Positions 28,314 through 36,177 of a stretch of DNA of 38,289 nucleotides are shown here, piece after piece. Positions within the stretch are counted from its first letter, which is position 1, and each line of letters begins with the position of its first letter. Under the pieces are notes generated by a model. It saw only the letters and a program-made list of their open reading frames with translations, had not been told where the DNA came from and made no database searches. Origin of the DNA: Candidatus Daviesbacteria bacterium (GTDB lineage: Bacteria; Patescibacteriota; Microgenomatia; Daviesbacterales; UBA10151). The translations under genes and the position numbers were made by a program. The DNA is taken from the NCBI GenBank assembly GCA_030699125.1, contig JAUYKM010000009.1, positions 70,358-108,646 of the forward strand. Reading direction: 5' to 3'.

Positions 28314-29498
28314 ATGAAAAGAGTGGTGGTAGTTTTGCCAACCTTTAATGAGGGGGCAAATATTGAGTCCAGCATCAAAAAAGTTTTGGAACAAGAAAAA
28401 TATTTGGATGGTTTTGAAATTCATGTTCTAGTGGCGGATGATATTAGAACAGTTGATGATACCGAAGCGATTGTTAAAAGAATAAGTAAGAAAAACAGTA
28501 GAGTTCATTTTTTAAAAGTTAAACCTGGGTTGGGGGTAGCCTTGATTACTGCTCATCAGTATTCTCTTAAAAATCTTAAGCCGGATATTATGACTCAACT
28601 TGATGCAGACGGCCAGGTAGTTCCTAATGTTTTGATAGGATTGGTAAAAACTATTGAGGAAGGATATGATTTGGCCATTGGCTCCAGATTTGTAGAAGGA
28701 GGAAGGAATCAACTTAGTTTCGGAAGAAGACTTTTTACTTATGGAGCATCCCTTTTTTGTCGAATAATGATGGGACCGTTCAACATAAAAGAGTTTACCA
28801 ACTCCGCCAGAGCCTTTACCCCCGCCCTTTTTAAAAGGTTAAATTTGGAAAGACTTCCCTGGAAAGAACAAACATTTATAGTACAACCGGCTTTTTTGCA
28901 TGAGGCAATTTTAGCAGGTGCAAAATATAAGGAAGTGCCATTGGTTTTTAAAAACAGGCTGGAAGGATATTCCAAAAATAAAGTTTTTAATTATACCTAT
29001 GATGTGGTTACTTATACAATTGATGCCAGACTCAATAGCTTAGGATTTAAATTCCCAATCTACCATATAAGCAGAAGAGCTAAAACCCCGGTAAAGTTTG
29101 GTATGGTTGGTTTTACCGGAACAGTAGTAGACTTTATTTTTTATAAGATTTTCATTAATTACTTTGGATTGCCACCAGCCACCTCCAAGGGATTTTCAAC
29201 GGAGATTGCCATCATCAATAATTTTATGCTCAATAATTTCTGGACTTTTAAATACCGAAAGACCAAAACCAATATCTGGCAGAAATTGGGAATGTTTAAT
29301 TTAGTTAGCTTAGGAGGATTAATCATGGGCGTTTTGATTGTTAAATTTTTGCATACTTCTTATGGTGATGGATTTATAGAAGTATTAGGAAGACCGATTG
29401 CCTACAATAACTTTTACTTCTTTGCCACCATCCCTTTTGTTATGACATGGAATTTTTTAATGAACCACTTTTTTACCTGGAGAAATGAAAAGGATTAA
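28314..29498 (+). CDS. GT2 (DPM1-like) fused to GtrA-like membrane domain
   Basis: VVVLPTFNEGANIESSI, TQLDADGQV, then VKFGMVGFTGTVVDFIFYKIF...NNFWTFKYR...NHFFTWRNEK GtrA pattern. Confidence 0.88.
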   Translation: MKRVVVVLPTFNEGANIESSIKKVLEQEKYLDGFEIHVLVADDIRTVDDTEAIVKRISKKNSRVHFLKVKPGLGVALITAHQYSLKNLKPDIMTQLDADGQVVPNVLIGLVKTIEEGYDLAIGSRFVEGGRNQLSFGRRLFTYGASLFCRIMMGPFNIKEFTNSARAFTPALFKRLNLERLPWKEQTFIVQPAFLHEAILAGAKYKEVPLVFKNRLEGYSKNKVFNYTYDVVTYTIDARLNSLGFKFPIYHISRRAKTPVKFGMVGFTGTVVDFIFYKIFINYFGLPPATSKGFSTEIAIINNFMLNNFWTFKYRKTKTNIWQKLGMFNLVSLGGLIMGVLIVKFLHTSYGDGFIEVLGRPIAYNNFYFFATIPFVMTWNFLMNHFFTWRNEKD

Positions 29499-30658
29499 TC
29501 AAAAAGTTCAATATTTGGTATTGGGGCGGTATTTGAAAGAATAAAGTTTTGGGCATAAAGATAAATTGCTACTAATATAATAGGTAGGATTATTTTGAAT
29601 TCTTTGCTCGTTAAAACTTTTTCAAATGCTATTAAGACAAAGGGAGTTATAGGTAAAACATAGCGGCTGATGTCACGATGAGCAATTAATATTGAAGCCA
29701 AAAGATATGTTAAGACAAAAAAGGCCATAGGGTAGAGTTTCTGTTTCCATAGCATTATTCCACCCAAAAATCCCAGAATAAATATATAGACTATATCCTC
29801 CAGCCAGATATCCCCCACCCAAAATTGGTTAATATTAAATACCTGGAAAGGAGGCAATGTTAGGTGAATATTATCACCGCTTTTAAAATAAGCCCAAAAG
29901 TCCTGATAGGTAAGGGAATACCAGAAGAATACTGCAAGTAAGGCGAGTGGAATAAAGATAAGTAATGAGTATTTACCAATTATTCGAATAATCGAAGTAA
30001 ATTGCATTTTTTGTGAGATCATTCTCCAGACTATGAAGAATCCAAAAGCAATAAAAAGTAATATTCCAGGTGGTCTGGTGATTTGGGCGGCAAATCCTGC
30101 CAAACCTGTTAAGATAATAAATAAAGCTTTGCGAGACTGTTCGAATCTCATGAAAGAATAAACGGCGGCAAGGATAAAAAAAATAAAAGTAGGTTCTGAA
30201 GATCCCACACTGTGAACAATTAACCATCTGGCAGGAAGAATTAAAAATAAAGCAGTGAGAATTAAGGGATGAGAACTTAGACGAAAATCCTTTACTAAAA
30301 GATAAAATACCCAGGCAGCCAAAACAGTTGAGCCAACAGATAACAAAAGCATTGATTTTAGAAATCCTAATACTGGTGCAAACAAGGCAATCAGTATGGA
30401 ATATCCGGGGAAATGGGAAGCAAAATAATTGGCAGGAAGAAGTTGTGGTACGGAAGCAATTAAGTTTGGGTCGTACCAAGTTTTGGCAATAATAACATAT
30501 TCCAATCCGTCAAAGTTTCTATAAATGGTGGCAAAGCCATTGGAAAAATTTAGTCCCCAGAAGGAAGGCAAAGCCAAAAGATGGGGCAGCCAAATAAGAA
30601 AGGTAACTCCAATGGTTAAAAAAGCAATTATGAGGAAATCTTTCGTTGTCTTGTGCAT
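29495..30658 (-). CDS. GT-C-like polytopic membrane glycosyltransferase
   Basis: Multiple TM segments and GT39/PIG-M-like layout. Confidence 0.6.
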   Translation of the reverse strand: MHKTTKDFLIIAFLTIGVTFLIWLPHLLALPSFWGLNFSNGFATIYRNFDGLEYVIIAKTWYDPNLIASVPQLLPANYFASHFPGYSILIALFAPVLGFLKSMLLLSVGSTVLAAWVFYLLVKDFRLSSHPLILTALFLILPARWLIVHSVGSSEPTFIFFILAAVYSFMRFEQSRKALFIILTGLAGFAAQITRPPGILLFIAFGFFIVWRMISQKMQFTSIIRIIGKYSLLIFIPLALLAVFFWYSLTYQDFWAYFKSGDNIHLTLPPFQVFNINQFWVGDIWLEDIVYIFILGFLGGIMLWKQKLYPMAFFVLTYLLASILIAHRDISRYVLPITPFVLIAFEKVLTSKEFKIILPIILVAIYLYAQNFILSNTAPIPNIELFD

Positions 30659-30680
30659 AATTTGATGTTAGCATATTAGC

Positions 30681-32873
30681 ATGTCCATTAAAAATCTATC
30701 AGTCTTTTTCCCGCTTTATAATGAGGAAGGGAACGTGGTAGAAGATGTAAAAAGAGCAGTCAAAGTTCTGGAAAAGTTAAATTTGGAATATGAAATTATT
30801 CTGATTAATGATGGCTCAAATGATAGAACAGGTGAGGTTTCTGAAAGATTAGTGAAAGAAAATAAAAGAGTTAGGGTAATACATCATAAAACCAATTTAG
30901 GCTATGGAGAGGCTCTAAAGTCCGGTTTTTATAATGCCAAATATGACGTTATTGTTTATACGGATGGTGATGGTCAATTTGATTTTGCCGAGGTGGAAAA
31001 ATTCTTAGAAAAAATTGAAGACCATGATTTGGTCTTAGGTTACAGAATCAAAAGACAGGACCCCTTTTTTAGAATAGTTTTTAAAAAAGGCTGGAAGCTA
31101 TCTCTTTTAATTTTTTTTGGATTAACTTTTAAGGATGTTGATTGCGGGTTTAAGATGGTGACTCGCAAATTTTTGGAAAATATTCCTCATCTGGAGTCTA
31201 CCAGGGGTGCCATGATTAATGCAGAGCTTGCCATTAAAGCCAAAAAAGGTGGATTTAAAGTTACCCAAGTGGGAGTGAATCACTATCCTCGTCTTTCCGG
31301 TAAACCAACAGGAGCCAGCGTGAACGTAATTTTAAGATCTTATTTTGATCTATTAAGGTTGTGGTGGAAGCTAAAAGATCAAAAAATTTTATTCATTTTG
31401 CTGCTTATGGTTTTAACACTGGCAGCTTTTTTAAGATTCTATAGATTGGAGGAGTATATGACCTTTTTAGGAGATGAGGGCAGAGATGCCATTATTGTTA
31501 AAGATATTTTGACCGGAGTTAATTTCCCTCTGATCGGTCCACCTACCTCAGTTGGCAACATCTATCTGGGTCCTCTTTATTACTATATGATGGCTATTCC
31601 CATGGGAATATTTTGGCTAAATCCTGTAGCAGCAGCGGGGATGAATGCTTTGATTGGGGTGTTAACTGTGGGACTAATTTATTATTTAGGGAAAGTTTGG
31701 TTTACTAGGGTAGCGGCTCTGATCGCTGCCTTTCTTTATACCATCTCTCCTGTGACCATTACTTATTCCCGCTCTTCCTGGAACCCCAATCCAGCTCCTT
31801 TTTTTGCTTTGATCGCAATTTTTGGACTTTATAAAATGCACAAAAGTGGTAACTTTTTGTGGCTTATTTTAGTGGGAGTATCTTTTGCCGTTGCTTTACA
31901 GATGCATTACCTGGCGCTTATTTTAATCCCCATCGGAGGAATTTTATATTTTCATGAAATTTTATACAGATTGTCTAAAAAACAATATTTTAAAAATTTA
32001 GTTTCCGGAACTATCATAGGGATTTTGGTATTTTTTCTGATGATGTCCCCACTTTTTATATTCGATCTAAAACATGATTTTTTAAATTATAAAGCTGTAA
32101 CCCATCTACTTACTCAAAGTAATACTGTGGAACCAAACCCCCTGATGAGTCTAGTTCGGGTGCCGCAATTGTTTAGTCAAAATTTAGTCTCAAGATATGT
32201 GACAGCAGAAAATACTGTGATCACTTTTTCGATAGTTATTTTAGTCGTATTTATTCTTTTCTATGAGTTGCTCAAATGGTTTAAAACCAAAATAATTAAC
32301 TGGCCTATCTTGGCTCTTTTCGTATGGATGTTTGTTGGTCTCTTGGGCCTTTCTTTCTATAATCAGGATATATATGATCATTATTTGGGCTTTCTAAATC
32401 CGACGATATTTTTATTAATCGGTTATTCATCTGCTAAAGTACTCAAATTAAAAATTGATAAGTGGATAACGATTGTTCTAGTATCAGTTCTTCTTACTTC
32501 GCTTACTTTATTGAACTTGGAAAAAAATCCTCTGAAGTTTTCTCCCAATAATCAGCTTAAAAGAACTCAAGAGGTAGCTAAGTTTGTTATTAATCAGACA
32601 GAGGGCCAGCCTTTCAATTTTGCTCTTCTTTCAGAAAATAATTACGACTCAGCCTATCAGTTTTATCTGGATCAGTGTGGTCAAAAACCCAAAGTACTTC
32701 CTTTTGAAAAAACAGAACAACTGTTTGTGGTTTGTGAAGATAAAGTTTGCGATCCTATCTACAGTCCCAAACATGAGATTGCTGCTTTTGGCTGGACTAT
32801 GGTTGAAAAAATGTGGGAAGTGGAAAGATTGAGAGTTTATAAATTAGTTCATAATCCGGAGGAGAATCAGTAA
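30681..32873 (+). CDS. Two-domain glycosyltransferase: GT2 (DPM1-like) fused to GT-C
   Basis: SVFFPLYNEEGNVVEDV...YTDGDGQFD GT2, then DEGRDAIIVKDIL...LIGPPTSVGNIYLGPLYYYMMAIP GT-C motif; no internal stop. Confidence 0.85.
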   Translation: MSIKNLSVFFPLYNEEGNVVEDVKRAVKVLEKLNLEYEIILINDGSNDRTGEVSERLVKENKRVRVIHHKTNLGYGEALKSGFYNAKYDVIVYTDGDGQFDFAEVEKFLEKIEDHDLVLGYRIKRQDPFFRIVFKKGWKLSLLIFFGLTFKDVDCGFKMVTRKFLENIPHLESTRGAMINAELAIKAKKGGFKVTQVGVNHYPRLSGKPTGASVNVILRSYFDLLRLWWKLKDQKILFILLLMVLTLAAFLRFYRLEEYMTFLGDEGRDAIIVKDILTGVNFPLIGPPTSVGNIYLGPLYYYMMAIPMGIFWLNPVAAAGMNALIGVLTVGLIYYLGKVWFTRVAALIAAFLYTISPVTITYSRSSWNPNPAPFFALIAIFGLYKMHKSGNFLWLILVGVSFAVALQMHYLALILIPIGGILYFHEILYRLSKKQYFKNLVSGTIIGILVFFLMMSPLFIFDLKHDFLNYKAVTHLLTQSNTVEPNPLMSLVRVPQLFSQNLVSRYVTAENTVITFSIVILVVFILFYELLKWFKTKIINWPILALFVWMFVGLLGLSFYNQDIYDHYLGFLNPTIFLLIGYSSAKVLKLKIDKWITIVLVSVLLTSLTLLNLEKNPLKFSPNNQLKRTQEVAKFVINQTEGQPFNFALLSENNYDSAYQFYLDQCGQKPKVLPFEKTEQLFVVCEDKVCDPIYSPKHEIAAFGWTMVEKMWEVERLRVYKLVHNPEENQ

Positions 32874-32875
32874 TA

Positions 32876-32946
32876 TGTCATTCCTGCGGAAGCAGGAATC
32901 TATACTAATAATTATTTATGGATCCCGTATCAAGTACGGGATGACA
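32876..32946. repeat. Paired-hairpin intergenic repeat (REP/BIME-like), copy B
   Basis: ATTCCTGC-GGAA-GCAGGAAT and ATCCCGTA-TCAAG-TACGGGAT perfect hairpins within TGTCA...TGACA ends. Confidence 0.88.
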
Positions 32947-32956
32947 AAGGAAACTT

Positions 32957-33724
32957 ATGAATAGCACTAAATTATCGGTGGTAATACCCTCATATAATGA
33001 GTCGGAAAACTTGAAAAAAGGAGTATTGGATGAGATTGAGGATTATTTGGAAAGGAGTGGACTGGAATATGAGGTAGTGATTGTTGATGATGGTTCAGAT
33101 GATGGCAGTAAGGAATTTGTTAAAAACTATATTTCAAAAAATACTAAATTTAAATTGATTGAAAATGCTCATGGGGGCAAAGCTATGGCGGTAATGACCG
33201 GGATGGAAAAAGCTTTGGGAGAAATTGTACTTTTTACTGATATGGATCAAGCTACTCCCATTGATCAACTGGATAAATTTATTCCCAAATTTTCCGCCAA
33301 AGGCGGACCAGCCTCTGGCTGGGATATAGTGATTGGCTCCAGAGCCGGCAGAAAAGGAGCGCCCTTTTTTAGAAAGCTTGCGGCATGGGGATTCTCTCTA
33401 CTGCAAAAAATTATCTTAGGGTTGCCCTTCAAAGATACCCAGTGTGGTTTTAAATCTTTTAATAAAAAATCAATTGATAAGATTATCCCTAAAATTAAAA
33501 AAGAATGGGGAGTGGTGCATTTTAAGGGAGGGGCAGTAAATGCCGGATTTGATGTGGAACTTTTATATTTGGCCAAAAAATATGGTTTTAAAATTGCCGA
33601 AGTGGACGTGGAGTGGAAGTATGTAGATACGGAAAGAGTACAGGTAATAAAAGATGCCGCCGCAGCCATCTATGATATGTTTAGAATCAGAATAAATGAT
33701 TTAAGAGGAAAGTACGGGCGGTAA
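32957..33724 (+). CDS. GT2 family (dolichyl-phosphate mannosyltransferase-like) glycosyltransferase
   Basis: LSVVIPSYNESENL, VIVDDGSDDGS, FTDMDQATPID, QCGFKSFNKK; contains an in-frame palindromic insert at 33293-33322. Confidence 0.9.
   Translation: MNSTKLSVVIPSYNESENLKKGVLDEIEDYLERSGLEYEVVIVDDGSDDGSKEFVKNYISKNTKFKLIENAHGGKAMAVMTGMEKALGEIVLFTDMDQATPIDQLDKFIPKFSAKGGPASGWDIVIGSRAGRKGAPFFRKLAAWGFSLLQKIILGLPFKDTQCGFKSFNKKSIDKIIPKIKKEWGVVHFKGGAVNAGFDVELLYLAKKYGFKIAEVDVEWKYVDTERVQVIKDAAAAIYDMFRIRINDLRGKYGR
33293..33322. repeat. In-frame double-palindrome insert (30 bp)
   Basis: TCCGCC-AAA-GGCGGA followed by CCAGCC-TCT-GGCTGG, encodes SAKGGPASGW. Confidence 0.85.
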
Positions 33725-34138
33725 TTTTTCATTTTTTGGAATAAATTTTATGGAAAGAGAATTAACACAGTGTCTGGTATTTTTTTCTGTCATATTCTCC
33801 CCCTTAAATTCATGACCTAAGTGAGCTCCACAATTGGCACACTGAATTTCAGTTCTTACCCCATCAGCATCAAGGATTCTTTTTAAAGAGTTTGGATACT
33901 CCTCATCAAATGAGGGCCAGCCGCATTTTGCATCAAATTTGGTTTCTGATGAAAAAAGCGGAGCATTACACTTTCTGCAGATAAAAGTTCCATCCTCATA
34001 AAAGCTATCATATTCTCCGGAAAACGGAGTCTCAGTCCCTTTTCCCTCAATAATATCTTCTTCCTGAGGAGTTAGTTTGTTATATCGCGAATGCGATACA
34101 AGAAGTTCGCGATGTAATCGTGAACGATTATACGGCAT
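33701..34138 (-). CDS. msrB: Peptide methionine sulfoxide reductase MsrB
   Basis: CRKCNAPLF, KCGWPSFDEE, CANCGAHLGHEFK, TRHCVNSLSIKFIP catalytic/zinc motifs; TATAAT 6 nt before ATG. Confidence 0.95.
   Translation of the reverse strand: MPYNRSRLHRELLVSHSRYNKLTPQEEDIIEGKGTETPFSGEYDSFYEDGTFICRKCNAPLFSSETKFDAKCGWPSFDEEYPNSLKRILDADGVRTEIQCANCGAHLGHEFKGENMTEKNTRHCVNSLSIKFIPKNEKLPPVLSS
34080..34132. repeat. Palindromic element inserted in frame near the 5' end of msrB, flanked by TTATA duplication
   Basis: TTATA at 34080-34084 and 34128-34132; hairpins TATCGC-GAAT-GCGATA (34083-34098) and GTTCGCGAT-gta-ATCGTGAAC (34105-34125). Confidence 0.75.
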
Positions 34139-34160
34139 GGTTACATTATAACTTCTTTTG

Positions 34161-34600
34161 TGCTTTAATATGGGAAGAACATTACCGAAAAAATAAATTT
34201 GATGTAAACAAAATAAGCCCGTTATAAACAGTCTTGATTTTTTCGTAAACTCAAAAAATAAGCCCCCTATAAGCTAGGTGAGTTTCCTCACGCAAGGCAT
34301 GAAGCCTGCTTTCACTTATAGAGAGCTCGAATACATTCTTATAATACCACTTTTTAAGAAATATCAGTATATACCAAATAAATAACCTCAAGGTGATATA
34401 TTTAGCCCTCCTTGACAAGTATTATATCGATAACTAACTATACCCTAGCCCTTAGTCCCTACCCATACTTCCGAAACTTTAGAACGAGGGTATCTCAAAA
34501 CATGACTTTTTGCTAAAATAAGCCATGAATGTTTACCCTGAGCATAGTCGAAGTGCTATAGTACTGAGTGTCATCGAAGTATGCTTTAATATGGGAAGAA
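34161..34600. repeat. 19-bp direct repeats bracketing a ~400-bp non-coding segment
   Basis: TGCTTTAATATGGGAAGAA exact at 34161-34179 and 34582-34600. Confidence 0.85.
34253..34334 (-). ncRNA. Candidate structured RNA: three-way junction with 14-bp closing stem and U-tract
   Basis: Minus strand GAGCTCTCTATAAG pairs with CTTATAGGGGGCTT (including three G-U), internal AGGC-TTCAT-GCCT and GTGAG-GAAA-CTCAC, followed by ATTTTTT; TGgTATTAT extended -10 at 34341-34349. Confidence 0.5.
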
Positions 34601-34603
34601 AAT

Positions 34604-34804
34604 ATGAGTTTAAATGAAGCAGATACAAGAGCAAAATTAATAACTACAGTCTTAACGCTTGTTGTAGGTGTAGGCAGTTTAATACACTTCTTGGAAGGTA
34701 ATAATATAGACGATGAGCCCGTTAAAATACCATTCACACCAACCTATACAATAACAAACTCAAGTTTTATTGGTACTGCCAGTACTACTACAACTACTTT
34801 GTAA
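34604..34804 (+). pseudogene. ORF starting with an HsdR-like N-terminus fused to unrelated sequence
   Basis: MSLNEADTRAKLI matches the recalled start of type I restriction HsdR subunits, then TM-like TTVLTLVVGVGSLIHFL. Confidence 0.5.
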
Positions 34805-34813
34805 ATTAAAAAT

Positions 34814-35220
34814 ATGGAACAGACAAAACAAAAAATTAAAGAGCTTATCGATAAGTATATACAAGTTAAAGATTCTGGAAAATTAAAAAGTTATAGTGAA
34901 GAAGATACAAAAAAGGGTTTCATTGAACCTTTATTCGAAATTCTTGGATGGAATATAGGAAATAAGAACGAAGTTTCAACATATATAAGATAGATCATTC
35001 AGATAGAAAGCAGGGAGAAGATTATAATAATCTCTCATTATATGCGAAAAAAATGTTGGATATTTATAGAAATCTTCATAATGAAACTGAAGACTCAAAT
35101 AAATGGCAAGGATTGAAAGATGAAATAGAAAAACTTGATAAAAAAATTGATGAAGAAGTTTATAAACTCTACGGCCTAACGCCGGAAGAAATTGCAATTA
35201 TGGAAGAAGGTTTAAAGTAG
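34814..35220 (+). pseudogene. Internally deleted type IIG/Eco57I-like restriction-methylase remnant
   Basis: MEQTKQKIKELIDKYIQVKDSGKLKSYSEEDTKKGFIEPLFEILGWN then, in another frame, FNIYKIDHSD...EIEKLDKKIDEEVYKLYGLTPEEIAIMEEGLK stop. Confidence 0.7.
35163..35188. repeat. 26-nt repeat copy 1 (within methylase remnant)
   Basis: TAAACTCTACGGCCTAACGCCGGAAG, identical to 36824-36849. Confidence 0.9.
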
Positions 35221-35267
35221 CTCTTCGTATCTTGACTTTCGGGTAATTTTTGGGGTAATGTAAATCA

Positions 35268-36098
35268 ATGGATGCAAAATTAGTTGTTTTTGAAGGCAAG
35301 AAAATCCGCAGGCAATGGGATAAGAAGACCGAGAAATGGTTCTTCTCGGTGGTGGATGTAATTCAGATTCTCACTGATAGTACTATACCCCGAAGATACT
35401 GGTCCGATCTGAAAAACAAACTTATTCAGGAAGGAAGCGAGGTGTACGAAAAAATCGTACAACTGAAACTCGAATCACCGGACGGGAAAAAATATTTGAC
35501 TGATGTTGCTGATGTAGAAACGCTCCTCAGACTTATCCAGTCTGTACCAAGTCCAAAAGCAGAACCAATTAAACTTTGGCTTGCGAAAGTAGGATATGAG
35601 AGGTTGCAAGAAATAGCCGATCCAGAAAAATCCATAAACAGAGGAAGAACAAATTGGCAGAAATTAGGCAGAAGCCAGAAATGGATTCAGCAAAGAATGA
35701 TGGGTCAGGAAACCAGAAATAAGCTTACGGATTACTGGAAAACCCATGACGTCAAGAAAGAGAATGAGTATGCAATTTTAACAAATATTATTCATCAGGA
35801 ATGGAGTGATTTATCAGTTAAAGACCATAAGAACTTAAAAGGGTTAAAAACAGAGAACCTGCGCGACCATATGACGGAGGCAGAACTCATCTTTACGGCA
35901 CTGGCAGAATTATCAACCAGGCAGATTGCTGAAAATATGCAAACAAAGGGCTTGGAGAAAAATAAAATTCCGGCCAAAAAAGGCGGACGGATTGCTAAAA
36001 ATGCCAGACTGGAATTGGAACAAAGAAGCGGTAAAAAAGTTGTTTCAGGAGAAAATTTTAAGCTACCAGGAAAAAGCAAACCTAAAAAGTTACAATAA
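35268..36098 (+). CDS. BRO-N family / DinD-like protein (phage antirepressor-like)
   Basis: VFEGKKIRRQWDKKTEKWFFSVVDVIQILTDS BRO-N motif; C-terminal DinD-like RDHMTEAELIFTALAELSTRQIAE. Confidence 0.82.
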   Translation: MDAKLVVFEGKKIRRQWDKKTEKWFFSVVDVIQILTDSTIPRRYWSDLKNKLIQEGSEVYEKIVQLKLESPDGKKYLTDVADVETLLRLIQSVPSPKAEPIKLWLAKVGYERLQEIADPEKSINRGRTNWQKLGRSQKWIQQRMMGQETRNKLTDYWKTHDVKKENEYAILTNIIHQEWSDLSVKDHKNLKGLKTENLRDHMTEAELIFTALAELSTRQIAENMQTKGLEKNKIPAKKGGRIAKNARLELEQRSGKKVVSGENFKLPGKSKPKKLQ

Positions 36099-36102
36099 AC
36101 TT

Positions 36103-36177
36103 ATGTCTCAATATTACAATCCAAATCGTAAGAGAAATTTATATGATAAGGATTCAAGCTTTACAAATTATTTATGA
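36103..36177 (+). pseudogene. 24-codon remnant resembling the N-terminus of a CPR PD-(D/E)XK nuclease
   Basis: MSQYYNPNRKRNLYDKDSSFTNYL; stop overlaps the next gene start (ATGA). Confidence 0.4.

Noticed and set aside
29973-30479. Minus-strand 168-aa ORF in another frame of the GT-C gene
   Set aside because: Alternate frame on the same strand as the GT-C gene; Cys/Phe/Ser-rich, no recognisable domain.
34201-34273. CRISPR-like spaced repeats (GTAAAC...AATAAGCCC twice)
   Set aside because: Only two imperfect copies; better explained as partial duplication of the ncRNA 3' arm.
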